DNA from: Molossus alvarezi | Lineage: Eukaryota > Chordata > Mammalia > Chiroptera > Molossidae | DNA length: 64,000 bases | Assembly: GCA_037176705.1 (NCBI GenBank) | Contig: CM073896.1 | Location: forward strand, 24,006,708-24,070,707 | Reading direction: 5' to 3' | Part shown: positions 23,235 through 64,000 of the stretch, piece by piece | Position numbering within the stretch: position 1 is the stretch's first letter | Layout of the letters: each line of letters starts with the position of its first letter | Position numbers and translations under genes: made by a program | The notes under the pieces: model-generated | Database searches by the model: none | What the model was told of the DNA's origin: nothing | Seen by the model: the letters and a program-made list of their open reading frames with translations, nothing else

Positions 23235-24298
23235 AATATAAAATAGAAGACACTGATTGTTTCTGGAGTGATAATTTAGAAGTGTTTATTATTGGTCCAA
23301 TTGTATTGTTCAATTTTCTTTCATTACAAATTCTCTAATATCACTTAAAATGACTTTTTTATGTATATAAACAAACATGATTTGTATACACATATATGCA
23401 TATATAATATGCATTATATTATGTATAGCACATATATGCTATATATAGTACCATACAGTATATACAATATATGTGTATATGTCTAATAATTTTGGGCCAC
23501 AATATAGGTGGTTATATAAGTTAAAATTTGTTTGATGATAAATATTGAATAACTATAAAGAATTCTGTTAACAAGCATTTTTTTTACCTAAATTCCCTCA
23601 CAGTTCAATAAGTACTGCATGCATAAACACTCAATAAAGGTTGCTGTTATCAGAAAATGCATTTTATGTACTAATCTCTCTTCTGACCTCATTTGATTTT
23701 TCCCCCTAGTCATTCCAGTCATATCCTAGCAGTTGCATCTACTGTATTCCTCCCCCCAGCTTTATTGAGATATAATTGATAGATAATATTGTAATATATT
23801 TAAAGTTATTATACTCTTGTTGGCTCTTGTTTTTCCATGGGTTTAATGAAATCTTCCCTAACTCCTTCTTGGAACAAGTCAGGAAATACTTTATAATTAT
23901 TGATAATTCATACTGACAAATAATAACTGAAGGGCTTGCATTATAAATAAAACTTTGAATCTTAAAAAAAAAAAAAACTTTAAATGTACTGCATTCTTTT
24001 AAAAATGTTATAAAATGAACCCAAGTGCTCTTTGATAATTTTCTGTTAATCTAAATATTTGATTATGTATCACATTCCTTAACTGGATCAAGGAACTCTT
24101 ATGAACTTGTAATAATGTCTTTCCCCCAAGTGATACATTTTACTGTTACCAGTATAACCTAGTAAAGGGGTAGTTGACAGTGATACAGGAAAGATCTCTT
24201 TTGTTTAGCGAATGTTTATCAGTAATGTGTTCTAAGTAACTGATAAAATCCGCTGAGTTGTATTTTTGACTTATATGCATTATGTCTTATTGGGGTAG
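23235..24298. other. AT-rich relic intron, no gene seen
   Basis: Includes a TATA/GCATAT-rich block (about 23380-23480) and a short L1-like piece at about 23757-23800 (CAGCTTTATTGAGATATAAT). Nothing else is recognised. Confidence 0.5.
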
Positions 24299-24436
24299 GT
24301 TTTCTGGCGTGGTGGAAGATGACTTGAAGAAGCTAAAACGCCAGTCCGTGATGTGCAAGCCATCTTGTAGAACCTGTTCAGAGCTGACACTGTACTAATT
24401 GGACATAGCTTTGAACATAGTCTGTATGCTCTTAAG
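24299..24436 (+). pseudogene. REXO1-like relic exon D (FSGVVEDDLK...IGHSFEHSLYALK)
   Basis: 138 bases between GGGGTAG and GTAAGG. Reads FSGVVEDDLK, loses one base near 24330, then AKTPVRDVQAIL, a TAG stop at 24368-24370, and NLFRADTVLIGHSFEHSLYALK. It matches the FSGVTE-DL...[28 protein letters not shown] exon. The catalytic aspartate in the second exonuclease motif is serine here. The donor is a good consensus and phase is 0. Confidence 0.85.
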
Positions 24437-26438
24437 GTAAGGAATTACAGGCTCATACTGTTTCAAAAGACTGTGTGTTAAGATGGTGTTCATTAACATT
24501 GTGTTATTACTGATGCTTGATCTGCCAGTTAACAAGATGATAAGAATCACTGTCTGTTCAGTATAAAATAGCTAAAATAATCTGCTAATCAAGATTAGAA
24601 AGTAAGTCTGCCATCAATTATGATAAAACCAAAATCGTTGTTTACTTTGACGTCATCTTTAATTATCAACTAAGGGAGACTAAGTTTATCTGGTTATTTT
24701 ATTCATATACTTGGAAATACATTTTTACATGAAGTCGGGTAGTTTTTCAGGTAGGCACAAAATCAAATGTCATGTTCATTTTTCTTAGCATGATAGATTT
24801 GAAATCTTACATTTAATACTCTCCAGGTTAAAACTGTCTGTTCTTTGCTCTGTTCCAGAACAGAAGTCAGCACACTGTGGCCCATGCTGGCCACCTGTTT
24901 TTTGAAAAGATTTCATAGGAACAGAGCCACCACACCGTTCATTTGAATTCTGTCTAGAGCTCTTTCACACTTCAAGGGCACTGTTGAGTAGTTTCAACAG
25001 GGACCGCACATGTGGCAATTGTAAGTGAGAAAATGTTTTCACCTTGTTTAATTGACACTTCAATTGCCCCATGTGCCGGGGCTGCCACACTGCACAGCAC
25101 AGCTCTAGGACTTTGGGCACCTTTGCAGAGGACTGGTTTCAGCCACCCCCAGGACTTACCTTCATGCAGAGAAGGGCTGGTTCTTCAGTGAAAGAATGTA
25201 AGTAAGGCCACTTAATTTTCATAGGGGCGTGCTAGCCTTTTTCCTCTGGAAAGCTGGTATCAAAGTATAAATATTTATTCACACAGCAGTGTTATCCTTG
25301 CATGTGACAGATAAGACCGGAATGTGCTTCCATCTGGACCCCACCAAACTGTGGGAAAGAGTTGGGGACGTCGGTTTTCTGTGAAGAAGTCCTTCACAGG
25401 GGTGCCCTTCTGTCACCTCGGAGACATCCCCTCTCCAACTGGACTTCTCACAATGACTCCCTCGTTTTCCAGGAGTCATCCTAAGTCCACCTGTCACCAG
25501 GGCAGAACATTTCAAACCTTCGTGTTTCCTTCATTCCTTGTCTGTTCCTTCCATCCCACTAACTCACGGGTTTTCTGTTTTTCTCTGTTTCCACCACCCC
25601 TCCTGTTATTTACCCGGACCTCTAGCCTGGAACCAGCGCCTGGGGCGGGGTGGCGGGACACACTAAATGACAATATAAAGTGTCTATGGATGTAGCATGG
25701 AAGGTGTTAAACATTACATTTCAAACTCCTGGCCCCTCGGTCATTCTTTAAGCTATTCTTGTCCTAGGCTGATCTTATTCGAAGTACAGCTCGCCTTATC
25801 TGCAAACCCAAACTGATACCTGACTTCCCAGGCTGTCACCTGCCCTCTCCCCCATACCTGTCATACTATAGTCCAGGCTTTACCACATCACAGTAAAAAT
25901 GGATTCAACTTCATTTCTGAGCACGAGGGATTTGAACCTGGATGGGACTGAGCTCTTGTCCATGCTCCCTCCAGAGACACTAGCAAACCACTGAAACAGG
26001 ACATGCACTGGATTGAGGTGTGTCCCCCTCCACTGAGTCGAGGTGTGGGGAGCCTGGCTCTCCAATTCCCCCTCATTGTGGGAACCTCTCTGTGCTTATG
26101 CTGCCCCCTGGTGGTGATCACCAGGCAGGAACGTGGACTCGGAAGTAACTGCTTCCATTTCATTTTCTCCTACTCTGCTCACTCAGTTTAGGCAACTTAA
26201 CCTCTTCAAAGCTTCAGTTTCCTTGGCTGTAAAAAAGACACAATAAAAGGCCTAACATAAAATATTATGTTACTGGGCAAGTTGTAGTGAGATGATCCAC
26301 GTAAAGTGCTCAGTAACGGACACAACTGGCCTATGTTGCTTGCTGGCGTATCAGTCGCTTCTGCTACTGTTATTGCTGCGGCTGTCATTCTTTATACTTT
26401 GGGAAGAACTTCTGATGGGTTTTTCTTTCATCTGACAG
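24437..26438. other. Relic intron with old repeats
   Basis: About 24855-25145 resembles an old mammalian interspersed repeat whose family I cannot name with certainty (GTCAGCACACTGTGGCCCAT, GAACAGAGCCACCAC). An MIR (plus) lies at about 26190-26330 (TAACCTCTTCAAAGCTTCAG). No exon was recognised. Confidence 0.45.
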
Positions 26439-26549
26439 TTAATTCATACTTCTGTTGTGGACGCAACAGTGATGTTTTCTCATCAGCTGGGCTTGCCTCA
26501 CAAAAGACCCTAGTGGCTGACAACCGGCACAGAATCGTTCAGGATAATG
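26439..26549 (+). pseudogene. REXO1-like relic exon E (LIHTSVVDATVMFSHQLGLP)
   Basis: 111 bases between TCTGACAG and GTAAGA. Reads LIHTSVVDATVMFSHQLGLP HKRP. After about 10 missing bases that shift the frame, it continues VADNRHRIVQDN. Compare [35 protein letters not shown] in the living family. The phase-0 start fits exon D, and the end leaves one base of the next codon. Confidence 0.85.
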
Positions 26550-28111
26550 GTAAGAATGGTTCAGAATGAAATGCTAATGGCGGCTTTTTTCTATGGGTTC
26601 TCTAAACCCGTGGAGTCTAAAGCATCTGCTAGTGTAAAAAGCATTAGACACCGACTGGCTGGGCTAGTCCTGCGTGTTCCACAGGCATCCAAACCGGTTA
26701 CACCGAGAACTGTGGTAGGTAATGTTCAGCATGTGGGCTAGCCTTTGCATTCATGTGTACAGCTTGAGTTGGTATGGATCTAATTCCACTCTAAATTTTG
26801 CGAAGTACTACCTCTTTTCATATGAGCTTCTCATTAACCCAAAGGAGATTCTAAAGTCGACTGGGCCCAGGGATCTCACCCAGGGTAAAGCATGTGTGTG
26901 CTGTTAGGGTACGGCTCAAATTCAGCGGGTCATTCTATGTGTGCGTGCTTTATGTCGGCTTGGTATGTCTTGCTCTCGGAACTTGTTTTTTCTCTTTTTG
27001 GTTTTTCTGATGAAATAGACCCAACTTTAAGCAAGTTAATCAAGTGCTGCCACCAACTACCCTGTTGGTGGCATTGCCATATGCCCAGCTTACCAGTGCC
27101 GGGCTTGGAACAGAGGTCAGCGCTCTCTACATTCATGATACCCAGATAGACCCTGCTAGGTACAAGATAGAGAGGAACGTTCATTTTGAGTATGTTAAAA
27201 ATATGTTACAATGGCTTGTTTTTAAAGATACTTAATATATGGGATGGTCCCTGATTCTTTTATTAACTATACAAAATACAAAATGTATCCTATGTTCTTT
27301 ATTCTCTGATTCTATGTCTATTAGACATTAATTGACTATCTTGCCAAGGGTCTTTATGTTACATTAGCTGCTTTGTTAAAAATATATCCCAGGAAGAATT
27401 CCCATAAAATTATACTATAAAATTAGTAATGTATTCTATTAAAAACAATCTTGAACCATGGGCATAAAAATATTTCACTTAACAACAAAAAATAGCCTAT
27501 GAAAACCAAATCTTCTAAGAGTTATATACCATCATTTCTCAGAGTAAGACACAAAGAAAGGAATGAAAAATTATACCGTTTTAGAAGTATGGACCACAGG
27601 ATTTTTCTGTCTACCCTCCGATATCATTTATTATTCTGATTGGAGCCATAAACTTTATATTTTGGGTAAATTTCATCTACTTTTTAAAGCCATGTAATCT
27701 TGTATCCAATGCCCTTCTTTTGTTCAGAGGGTGTACTTCTTCTAGCATGCCACATTTCCAGTTCTTGCTGACCCCTGTCCTTTCGGGACAGCTGTCACTT
27801 CACTGTTATATGTCTCCCTGGAAGAGGCACATGGAGAAGGTACCGACATGCCATCCAAACACAGCAAGGTCGTGGCCGTGTGCCCTGGCATGCTACTCGG
27901 GAAAAGGGAGATCTTTTACTCCAGATTTATTTTTAAAAATTTATCAAGCAACCATTAGGGGTTGTTTTCGGTGTTAAAAATCACGTCTTGGTAAGCGGCC
28001 AGTATCAGTTTTGTTATAAACAAGCTCAGGGCTTTGTTTTGAGAACATTCGTGGATAACATCACAAGAAACCATCTTCTACCTAATGTGTTGTTTATATT
28101 CTTTGCCATTT

Positions 28112-28183
28112 GGAGGTCACAGCTCAGGTCAAAATGCTGCCGCCTGCACAGAACTTGTGGTCTGGCAGGTAAAGAGGGCCTGA
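28112..28183 (+). pseudogene. REXO1-like relic terminal exon F (GHSSGQNAAACTELVVWQVK) with TGA stop
   Basis: Open frame GHSSGQNAAACTELVVWQVK RA ending in TGA at 28181-28183. It aligns with the final exon [20 protein letters not shown] of REXO1-like proteins. The histidine of the third exonuclease motif is kept but the ED pair is QN, so the last catalytic aspartate is lost. The acceptor is degraded, so the left edge is approximate. Confidence 0.8.
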
Positions 28184-29436
28184 GAGGGAAGAAGAAATCA
28201 CTGTGCCCAAGGACATCTTCAGTCTCTGCGTTGTGGCGTCAGTAACGCCTGGCCTCCCCTGCCCGCCTAGAGCTCGATCAATAGTAGTATGAGGTTTCTG
28301 CACAGTTTCAGAGAGAGAGAGAGAGGAGGAGGAAGATTGCTATTGAGGTTTTTTTATTACATTTTAAAGGTTAAATTGCCACGGTGGTTTCTCAAGTTGC
28401 AACTGGGCGGTGGGGGAGGAATACAGTTGTTTGAGTTTTTAACTCGCCCTCACAGGTAGCGTGGAAATCACAGTGGATTGAGGCTTCCCGTTAAAGGAAC
28501 GCGTCCCTGGTGGTCAGTGTTCTCAGGTTACCTACGTTTCTCTTCCTCTCTAAATACCTGAAACCACCCTGCTTCTCGGAGTTATGATTTTGTTAGAGAC
28601 GTTTTAACAGTTTACTTTAGGGCTCCTATATATAAACAGAAGTAAAGGTTTTCCTTACAAAATATATGGAAGTAAATGTAAACTTTTCGATGCACCTTGT
28701 TAGCGTAGGAGTTTTAGTCATTTGCTATTGTGGAATGTGTTTTTATTCTAACTGGTGTCCCGTTTGTTGATTTTAATTCACACAAACAACTAACTCACTG
28801 ATATTTTTTAAAAGGGAGTATCTATGGATATTTTACACACAGTAGGTTCTGGTCTATATTCCTAATACCTGATTGTCTAATCTCTGAGGGAGTTAGCTCT
28901 TTCACAATTGGTCTTCGATGACGTGGAAACTAAATGCCTTTTCTCAACTTGACAATTTACTTTTGAGTAAAAGTCCGTGGATCTTTGACGTTAACGTGGT
29001 AACAAGCTACAAGACTACAGCGGTCTCTTTGACAACAGCATAGACGAGTCACAGGGTGACGAGTCACAGCGCTGGTCTTCCAACACTGATATGCTCTCAA
29101 GAAGCACAGCTCTGGATGGCTGCCTGGGTATTTTGAATTTACAAGAACTTCTTAGTTATCACTGAATACCTTTTTCTTGCTACCAGAAGTACTTAGCTAT
29201 CTCTTTTGTCATTGCTTGATGTGAGATAAATTCATAATGATGTAATTTTTAATTATTTTAAATAATCAAAGTTCAACTATAATAGGAAAAACTGTGCACT
29301 CAAAAACCATATGCAAAATTATCTGCATTTTCAGATCACCTTTATTCTTGTTCAGTTCGGTGCACATGCAAACCAGGAGTTGTCAGGAACACTGCTACCT
29401 ACTTTGGGTAAAAAGCAAAAGGAACTGTTATATATA
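28184..29436. other. Intergenic DNA after the relic gene, no gene seen
   Basis: A short GA repeat lies near 28310. The rest appears unique and AT-rich. Confidence 0.45.
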
Positions 29437-29754
29437 CAACTGCCCCTTGAACAACGTGGGTTTGAACTGCATGGATCCACTTACATGTGGATTTGTTTAA
29501 ACAAAGATTGTGTGTTTTTCATTCCTTATGATTTTCTTAATAATTCTTTTTAAAATATTCTCTAACTTTATCGTAAGAACACAGTATATGATACATATAC
29601 AACATGCGTTAATCAACTGTTTATGTTCTCAGTGAGGCTTCAGGTGGACAGTAGGCTGTTTATTTGGGGAGAAGTCAAAAATTATACGTGGATTTTCTAT
29701 GACATGAGGGGTCGGAACCCCTACTCGCCCCCCACGTTGCTGAAGGATCCACTG
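29437..29754. mobile_element. Tigger/MER2-like MITE
   Basis: 318 bases with inverted ends (CAACTGCCCCTTGAACAACG left; CACGTTGCTGAAGGATCCACTG right) and a TA on each side (29435-29436, 29755-29756). End structure and interior match the pogo/Tigger class of non-autonomous DNA transposons. Confidence 0.75.
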
Positions 29755-30239
29755 TATTTGGACCTCTTTTCAATGGCTCTTCATTCAAGCTTCTAGTTAT
29801 TTAATCAAGTAAGTGGCCTACCAGCAGTCTTGTTTGTTGCTCCGTCACCACTTGAATCTGCTATTGTAAATGAAGAACCTTTGGGATCAGTTGTTTCCTG
29901 GTCATCATTTCTGAATACACAGGTTGATTAGATGGTAGGAATATGGACCTCTGTGTGGTATGTTGACTATTTAACATCCTAACCCACTTAGGAGGGACTC
30001 CAGTACTGACCCTGAGTCCTCAGTTCTGCCCGGGGTGTGCTGCTCTGGTCCGAGAGGACGGACTAGACAGACACTGGTAGATGTTTCCAACCTGTGAGCT
30101 CGACACACTGTGCCTCGTGGAGAGTCCCAGCAACTGTTCTGCATGCACATTACTGACAAGTCAGAGAATGACAATGTCGGGTGTTTTTGAACCAATGAAG
30201 ACGTTTGGAAATACCTCTGAGACACATTCCTGGACAAAA

Positions 30240-31131
30240 AAGTGGGTAGGCAAGACATTTATTCACTTACTACATTATCTCAGTGTAACACGTGCCTACA
30301 GTATAAATGGTAAACATACAACTGGTCCAAACTTAACGTTTTTACAATGTGCAATACATTAGGTATGTTAATCTGACATGATAAATGTCACATGTCTCCC
30401 AAATATAACTCCAGGATTCCTAGTTTAATTTCTTCAAATACACAAATCAATGTCACCAGAGAAACTAACAATGAATTCCATGCATTTCTCTTTTAAACTT
30501 ATTTATGCATGTCTGAAAGGCCTTGGGCAGGTAAGGGATGAGATTTAAGTCTGTGTTTAGATATTGACATTCTGGACTGACAGGTGGGCACTGGAACTAT
30601 GATTCAGTGAGACTGGATAGACTCTGCAGGGAGGGAGGAGAGGGCAGGGTCTATTTACATCACCTGGAGCTTTCGGTCTCCATGGTAACCTGTGTCCTGT
30701 GAAGATGCTCAAACAACTGCCCCACTTTTCTTACCTGTGCAGTGAGGGTCAGTGTTAGGTTGGTTAACGACAGTTGACTTCTGTACAGCATCAGTATAAA
30801 AGGTAAATATCAAAAATATCTAGGACAATAATGAGTTATGCATTACAGGAATTGTACTTTCACACCTTTCTTTAAAATCCACATATTTAGAAAAATATAT
30901 TATTGCCTATGAGACCGCAAACAGGCATTCTGAGTCCAGCACATTCTTACTCAACAGTATGTACAGTTCCATTAGAGTCAGGGTGCCCTGCGGATTCGCA
31001 CACGGGGCCTGTGTGGCGACTGTCCCAGACGTGCGGCAGTGTTCTGGGTCACCTCTCTCGGCAGAGGCTGGCTCGCTGTCCCGGCACCCAGGTGTCGAGG
31101 GGAAGCAGAACAGAGATGATGAGGGGCCGTC
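30240..31131 (-). other. TEK: Probable TEK 3' untranslated region
   Basis: Sequence just after the TEK stop codon on the minus strand. It contains no other gene or recognisable repeat. A candidate AATAAA lies at 30258-30263 (minus), which would give a 3' UTR of about 0.9 kb. An ATTAAA at 30424-30429 is an alternative. The true end cannot be fixed without transcript data. Confidence 0.45.
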
Positions 31132-61843
<30,712 letters not shown>

Positions 61844-61844
61844 T

Positions 61845-62300
61845 TAACAAATGAGCACGCCTCTGCTCAAGGCCTTTCAGTGGATTTGCATTACATGTAG
61901 AATAAACCTAAAATGTACACTGTGACCTGCTAGGCCTTGCACGGGTGAGCCCCTGCCTCCTCTCCAACTCCTCTTCCTGCACCCAATGCCCTCCAGTCCC
62001 ACTGACTGATGTTCAGTTCACCCAACCAACAAGGATGAACTGAAGCTCCTTTTTGTCTAGATTCTCTGTAGATGTTCTCCAGGAAGGGATGCTCCACCTC
62101 CCATTACTCTCTGGTTAGCTCTTACCCATCGTCCAACCCTCACCTCCAGAGTGGCTTCTCCACAAGGGCTATCCTCGTGCCTCAGTGAAGCTTTCGCACA
62201 ACATACACTTTTGCTTCACTGTGATTTTCAGATTTTATTATTTTTGTGATTTTGTGTGATTATTTAATATGAATCTTTCCACTAGACTATGTATTCTTGC
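61845..62300 (+). repeat. L2 LINE fragment in TEK intron 9
   Basis: TGCTCAAGGCCTTTCAGTGG, GACCTGCTAGGCCTTGCACG and GGCTTCTCCACAAGGGC match L2. Confidence 0.65.
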
Positions 62301-62309
62301 TCTCGCTCT

Positions 62310-62690
62310 CTCTCTGGGGGAGGGTGCTGAAAACAACACAAAATCGTTATCTTACAGTTACGGAGGTTAGCATTCAGACAAGGGTCTCACTGGGCTAACA
62401 TCAAGGTGTTGGGAGGGCCGTGTTCCCATCTGGAGGCTCTACAGGACAATGTCTCCTTGCTCTTTCTGGCTTCTAGAGACTACCTATGTTCCTTAGCTCC
62501 TGGCCCCTTCCTCCATCTTCAAAGCCAACAAGTTGCATCGCTCTGACCCTTCTTCCACTGTAACATATCTTTCTGACCAGAGCCAGGAATAATTATTTGC
62601 TTTTCAGGACTATGTGATTAGAGTGGATCCACCTAGATAACCCAGAATAATCTCCCCATCTCGAAGACCATGTATTCTCAGGGGAGACAA
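62310..62690. repeat. Unclassified old interspersed repeat
   Basis: TTATCTTACAGTTACGGAGG, GGGCTAACATCAAGGTGTTG and CATCTGGAGGCTCTACAGG recur in many mammalian genomes as an old repeat; I cannot name the family securely. Confidence 0.4.
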
Positions 62691-63174
62691 CAGCACCCTA
62701 CCAAGGAGGTAAAAATTGGTTCTTGGGGAATAAAAAAAAATCTTAACTATTACTATGGTTTGTGCCCTTCCAAAGAACCATAGTACATAGTACATAGTAC
62801 ATAACATTACACATCTGTAATGTTAACATTTTATGGTGACAGGAGTAGAGTTTTGGAATAAAATTTCTAAGTGGACTCCTTAGTGGATAATGATAACAAA
62901 GCTGTAAAACACTGCAGTAGACTCTAAACCTCATTAGGTCAAAGACCATGTCAGCTTGTTCGCCAGGTGCTGGACAACGGTTTGTCAGCGGAATTCCCAG
63001 TGAGCTCTGTGGCTCCATTAGCCCCACGTTCTTAGAGATGCGTAACTGGGGTGATCTTCCTTCACGAGAGTGCACATTTTATAATGTAGACTCTTTCAGA
63101 TTTCAGGGGGCATAACAATGCTCAATAATTTCACTTTGCTTCTATGTCTCAGTGTTTGACTCACTACCCGTAAA

Positions 63175-63445
63175 AATGACCTTCAAGTCTTTGCTCAGTA
63201 TCATCACCTCAGATTAAATGAGTCACCCCTCCAGCCCTGCCCCAGAATTCTCTACGTCCACTTCTGCTTTAGTCCTTTCCATGGCACTTAGCGTCTTAGC
63301 AAACTACTTTTACTTATTTACTTGTTCCTTTTTATATCTCTCTATGGGAATGAAAGCTGCATGATGAGAGAGCTTTATTTTTCGTCTTGTTCATTGCTAT
63401 ATTCCCAAACCTAGACCATAATAGTCCTTTAGCAAAAAAACCTGA
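63175..63445 (+). repeat. L2 LINE 3' fragment in TEK intron 9
   Basis: TTCAAGTCTTTGCTCAGTAT, TTCCATGGCACTTAGCGTCT and GTTCATTGCTATATTCCCAA match the L2 3' end. Confidence 0.65.
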
Positions 63446-64000
63446 CTAACTAAAGACTGAGGAGTAAGCTGCCCAAGGTCAGGATAATAAAGCCAGGAAG
63501 AGGCCTCCTTGAGTGGAGTGCCCTGGCTGGACTATGCCAGGGTTCAGTCAGGCAAGTCTGGATACACATTTTCTTAGATCCCTGTCTGAAGGGAACACTC
63601 TGAAAAAAGTTAGTGAATTCATCCATGATGTCATGCTCTCTTTGTATGGTCATATAGGACTGCATGTTTGTTTAAATAGTCCAAATGCACATTTTTTTGT
63701 AGACAAGAGTGCCAGTCTTTTGTAAAAAAAAAAAAGAGATCATTTCGCAAGGGTAAAAAAATGGCTCCACAAGTTTTCTCTTAGTAATTTATCCTTTTGT
63801 TTTTCTCTTTTAATTATTCTTATAGATATATACATATTGTTACATGCAAAAATCTTAAGTGTGTTTAGCTCAAGAGCCTTACCTGTGCACACACCCACGT
63901 AACCATTACCCATATCAAGACAGAGAACATTTCCAGCCCCACCCCCGACTCGAAAGCACCAAGCACCGTATGTCCCTTCTCAGTCAATAGGGAACTAGTA

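Larger units (their letters stand above)
18854..28183 (+). pseudogene. Decayed REXO1/GOR-like DEDDh RNA exonuclease gene (spliced, multi-exon)
   Basis: Five clear exon relics and one weak one, in order on the plus strand, match consecutive pieces of the C-terminal exonuclease domain of REXO1-type proteins. That family degrades RNA 3'-5' using four acidic residues and a histidine. Most relics keep AG acceptors and GT donors, and phases agree from exon to exon, so this descends from an intron-containing gene and not a retrocopy. It is clearly dead: in-frame stops at 18874 and 24368, frameshifts in the third and fourth clear relics and a 10-base deletion in the fifth piece. The acidic residue of the GHSxxxDL motif is serine, the HSSxEDA motif reads HSSGQNA, and LDCEM is not recognisable. 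It converges on TEK, with stop codons about 2.9 kb apart. Upstream exons were not found. Whether it is a unitary loss or an old duplicate of REXO1 cannot be told here. Confidence 0.8.

Noticed and set aside
27117..27215. Open frame with IHDTQID...YKIERNVHFEY resembling the REXO IH-T--D / YK--RN motif
   Set aside because: A far better match to the same exon, with correct phase and splice sites, was found at 26439-26549; this one is probably chance.

Overview
This window is mammalian nuclear DNA, most likely from a vespertilionid bat. The main evidence is about 20 tRNA-derived SINEs of the bat VES type, in several age classes and many with clear target-site duplications (TSDs). A near-full-length bat-type LINE-1 and small DNA transposons are also present. 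No bacterial, plasmid or CRISPR content is seen.

Right half (about 30.2-61.6 kb): the 3' two thirds of the endothelial receptor tyrosine kinase gene TEK (TIE2), on the minus strand. Fourteen coding exons can be placed to the base (exons 10-23 in human numbering). They cover the three fibronectin III domains, the transmembrane helix, the split kinase domain and the C-terminal phosphotyrosine tail. All introns have GT-AG ends, all phases are compatible, and no frameshift or premature stop is seen. Exon 9 and everything upstream lie beyond base 64000. The introns hold VES, MIR, L2, MER5-like, L1, hAT and mariner/Tigger-type insertions, plus a three-copy 35-bp minisatellite.

Middle (about 18.8-28.2 kb): a decayed, spliced, multi-exon gene on the plus strand, convergent with TEK. 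Its pieces read, in order, like the C-terminal exonuclease domain of the REXO1/GOR family of DEDDh 3'-5' RNA exonucleases. Five or six exons keep AG acceptors, GT (or GC) donors and compatible phases. They carry premature stops, frameshifts and a 10-base deletion, and the catalytic motifs are degraded. The retained introns show it is not a processed retrocopy. Seven or eight VES elements accumulated in its introns. This is the most notable observation in the window.

Left part (about 0.3-14.7 kb): nested LINE-1s. One ancient L1 on the minus strand (about 297-13515) has been split by an older L1 3' fragment, three VES SINEs and a 6.3-kb near-full-length younger L1 (5906-12246, 15-bp TSD). The younger L1 itself contains a VES. 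It has broken ORF1 and ORF2 and a GC-rich 5' UTR with two tandem units of about 118 bp, resembling monomeric L1 promoters. A second, 5'-truncated L1 with a SINE inside follows at 13.7-14.7 kb.

The only gene likely to be functional is TEK. The rest is transposable-element sediment, old MIR/L2 fragments and apparently unique non-coding DNA.
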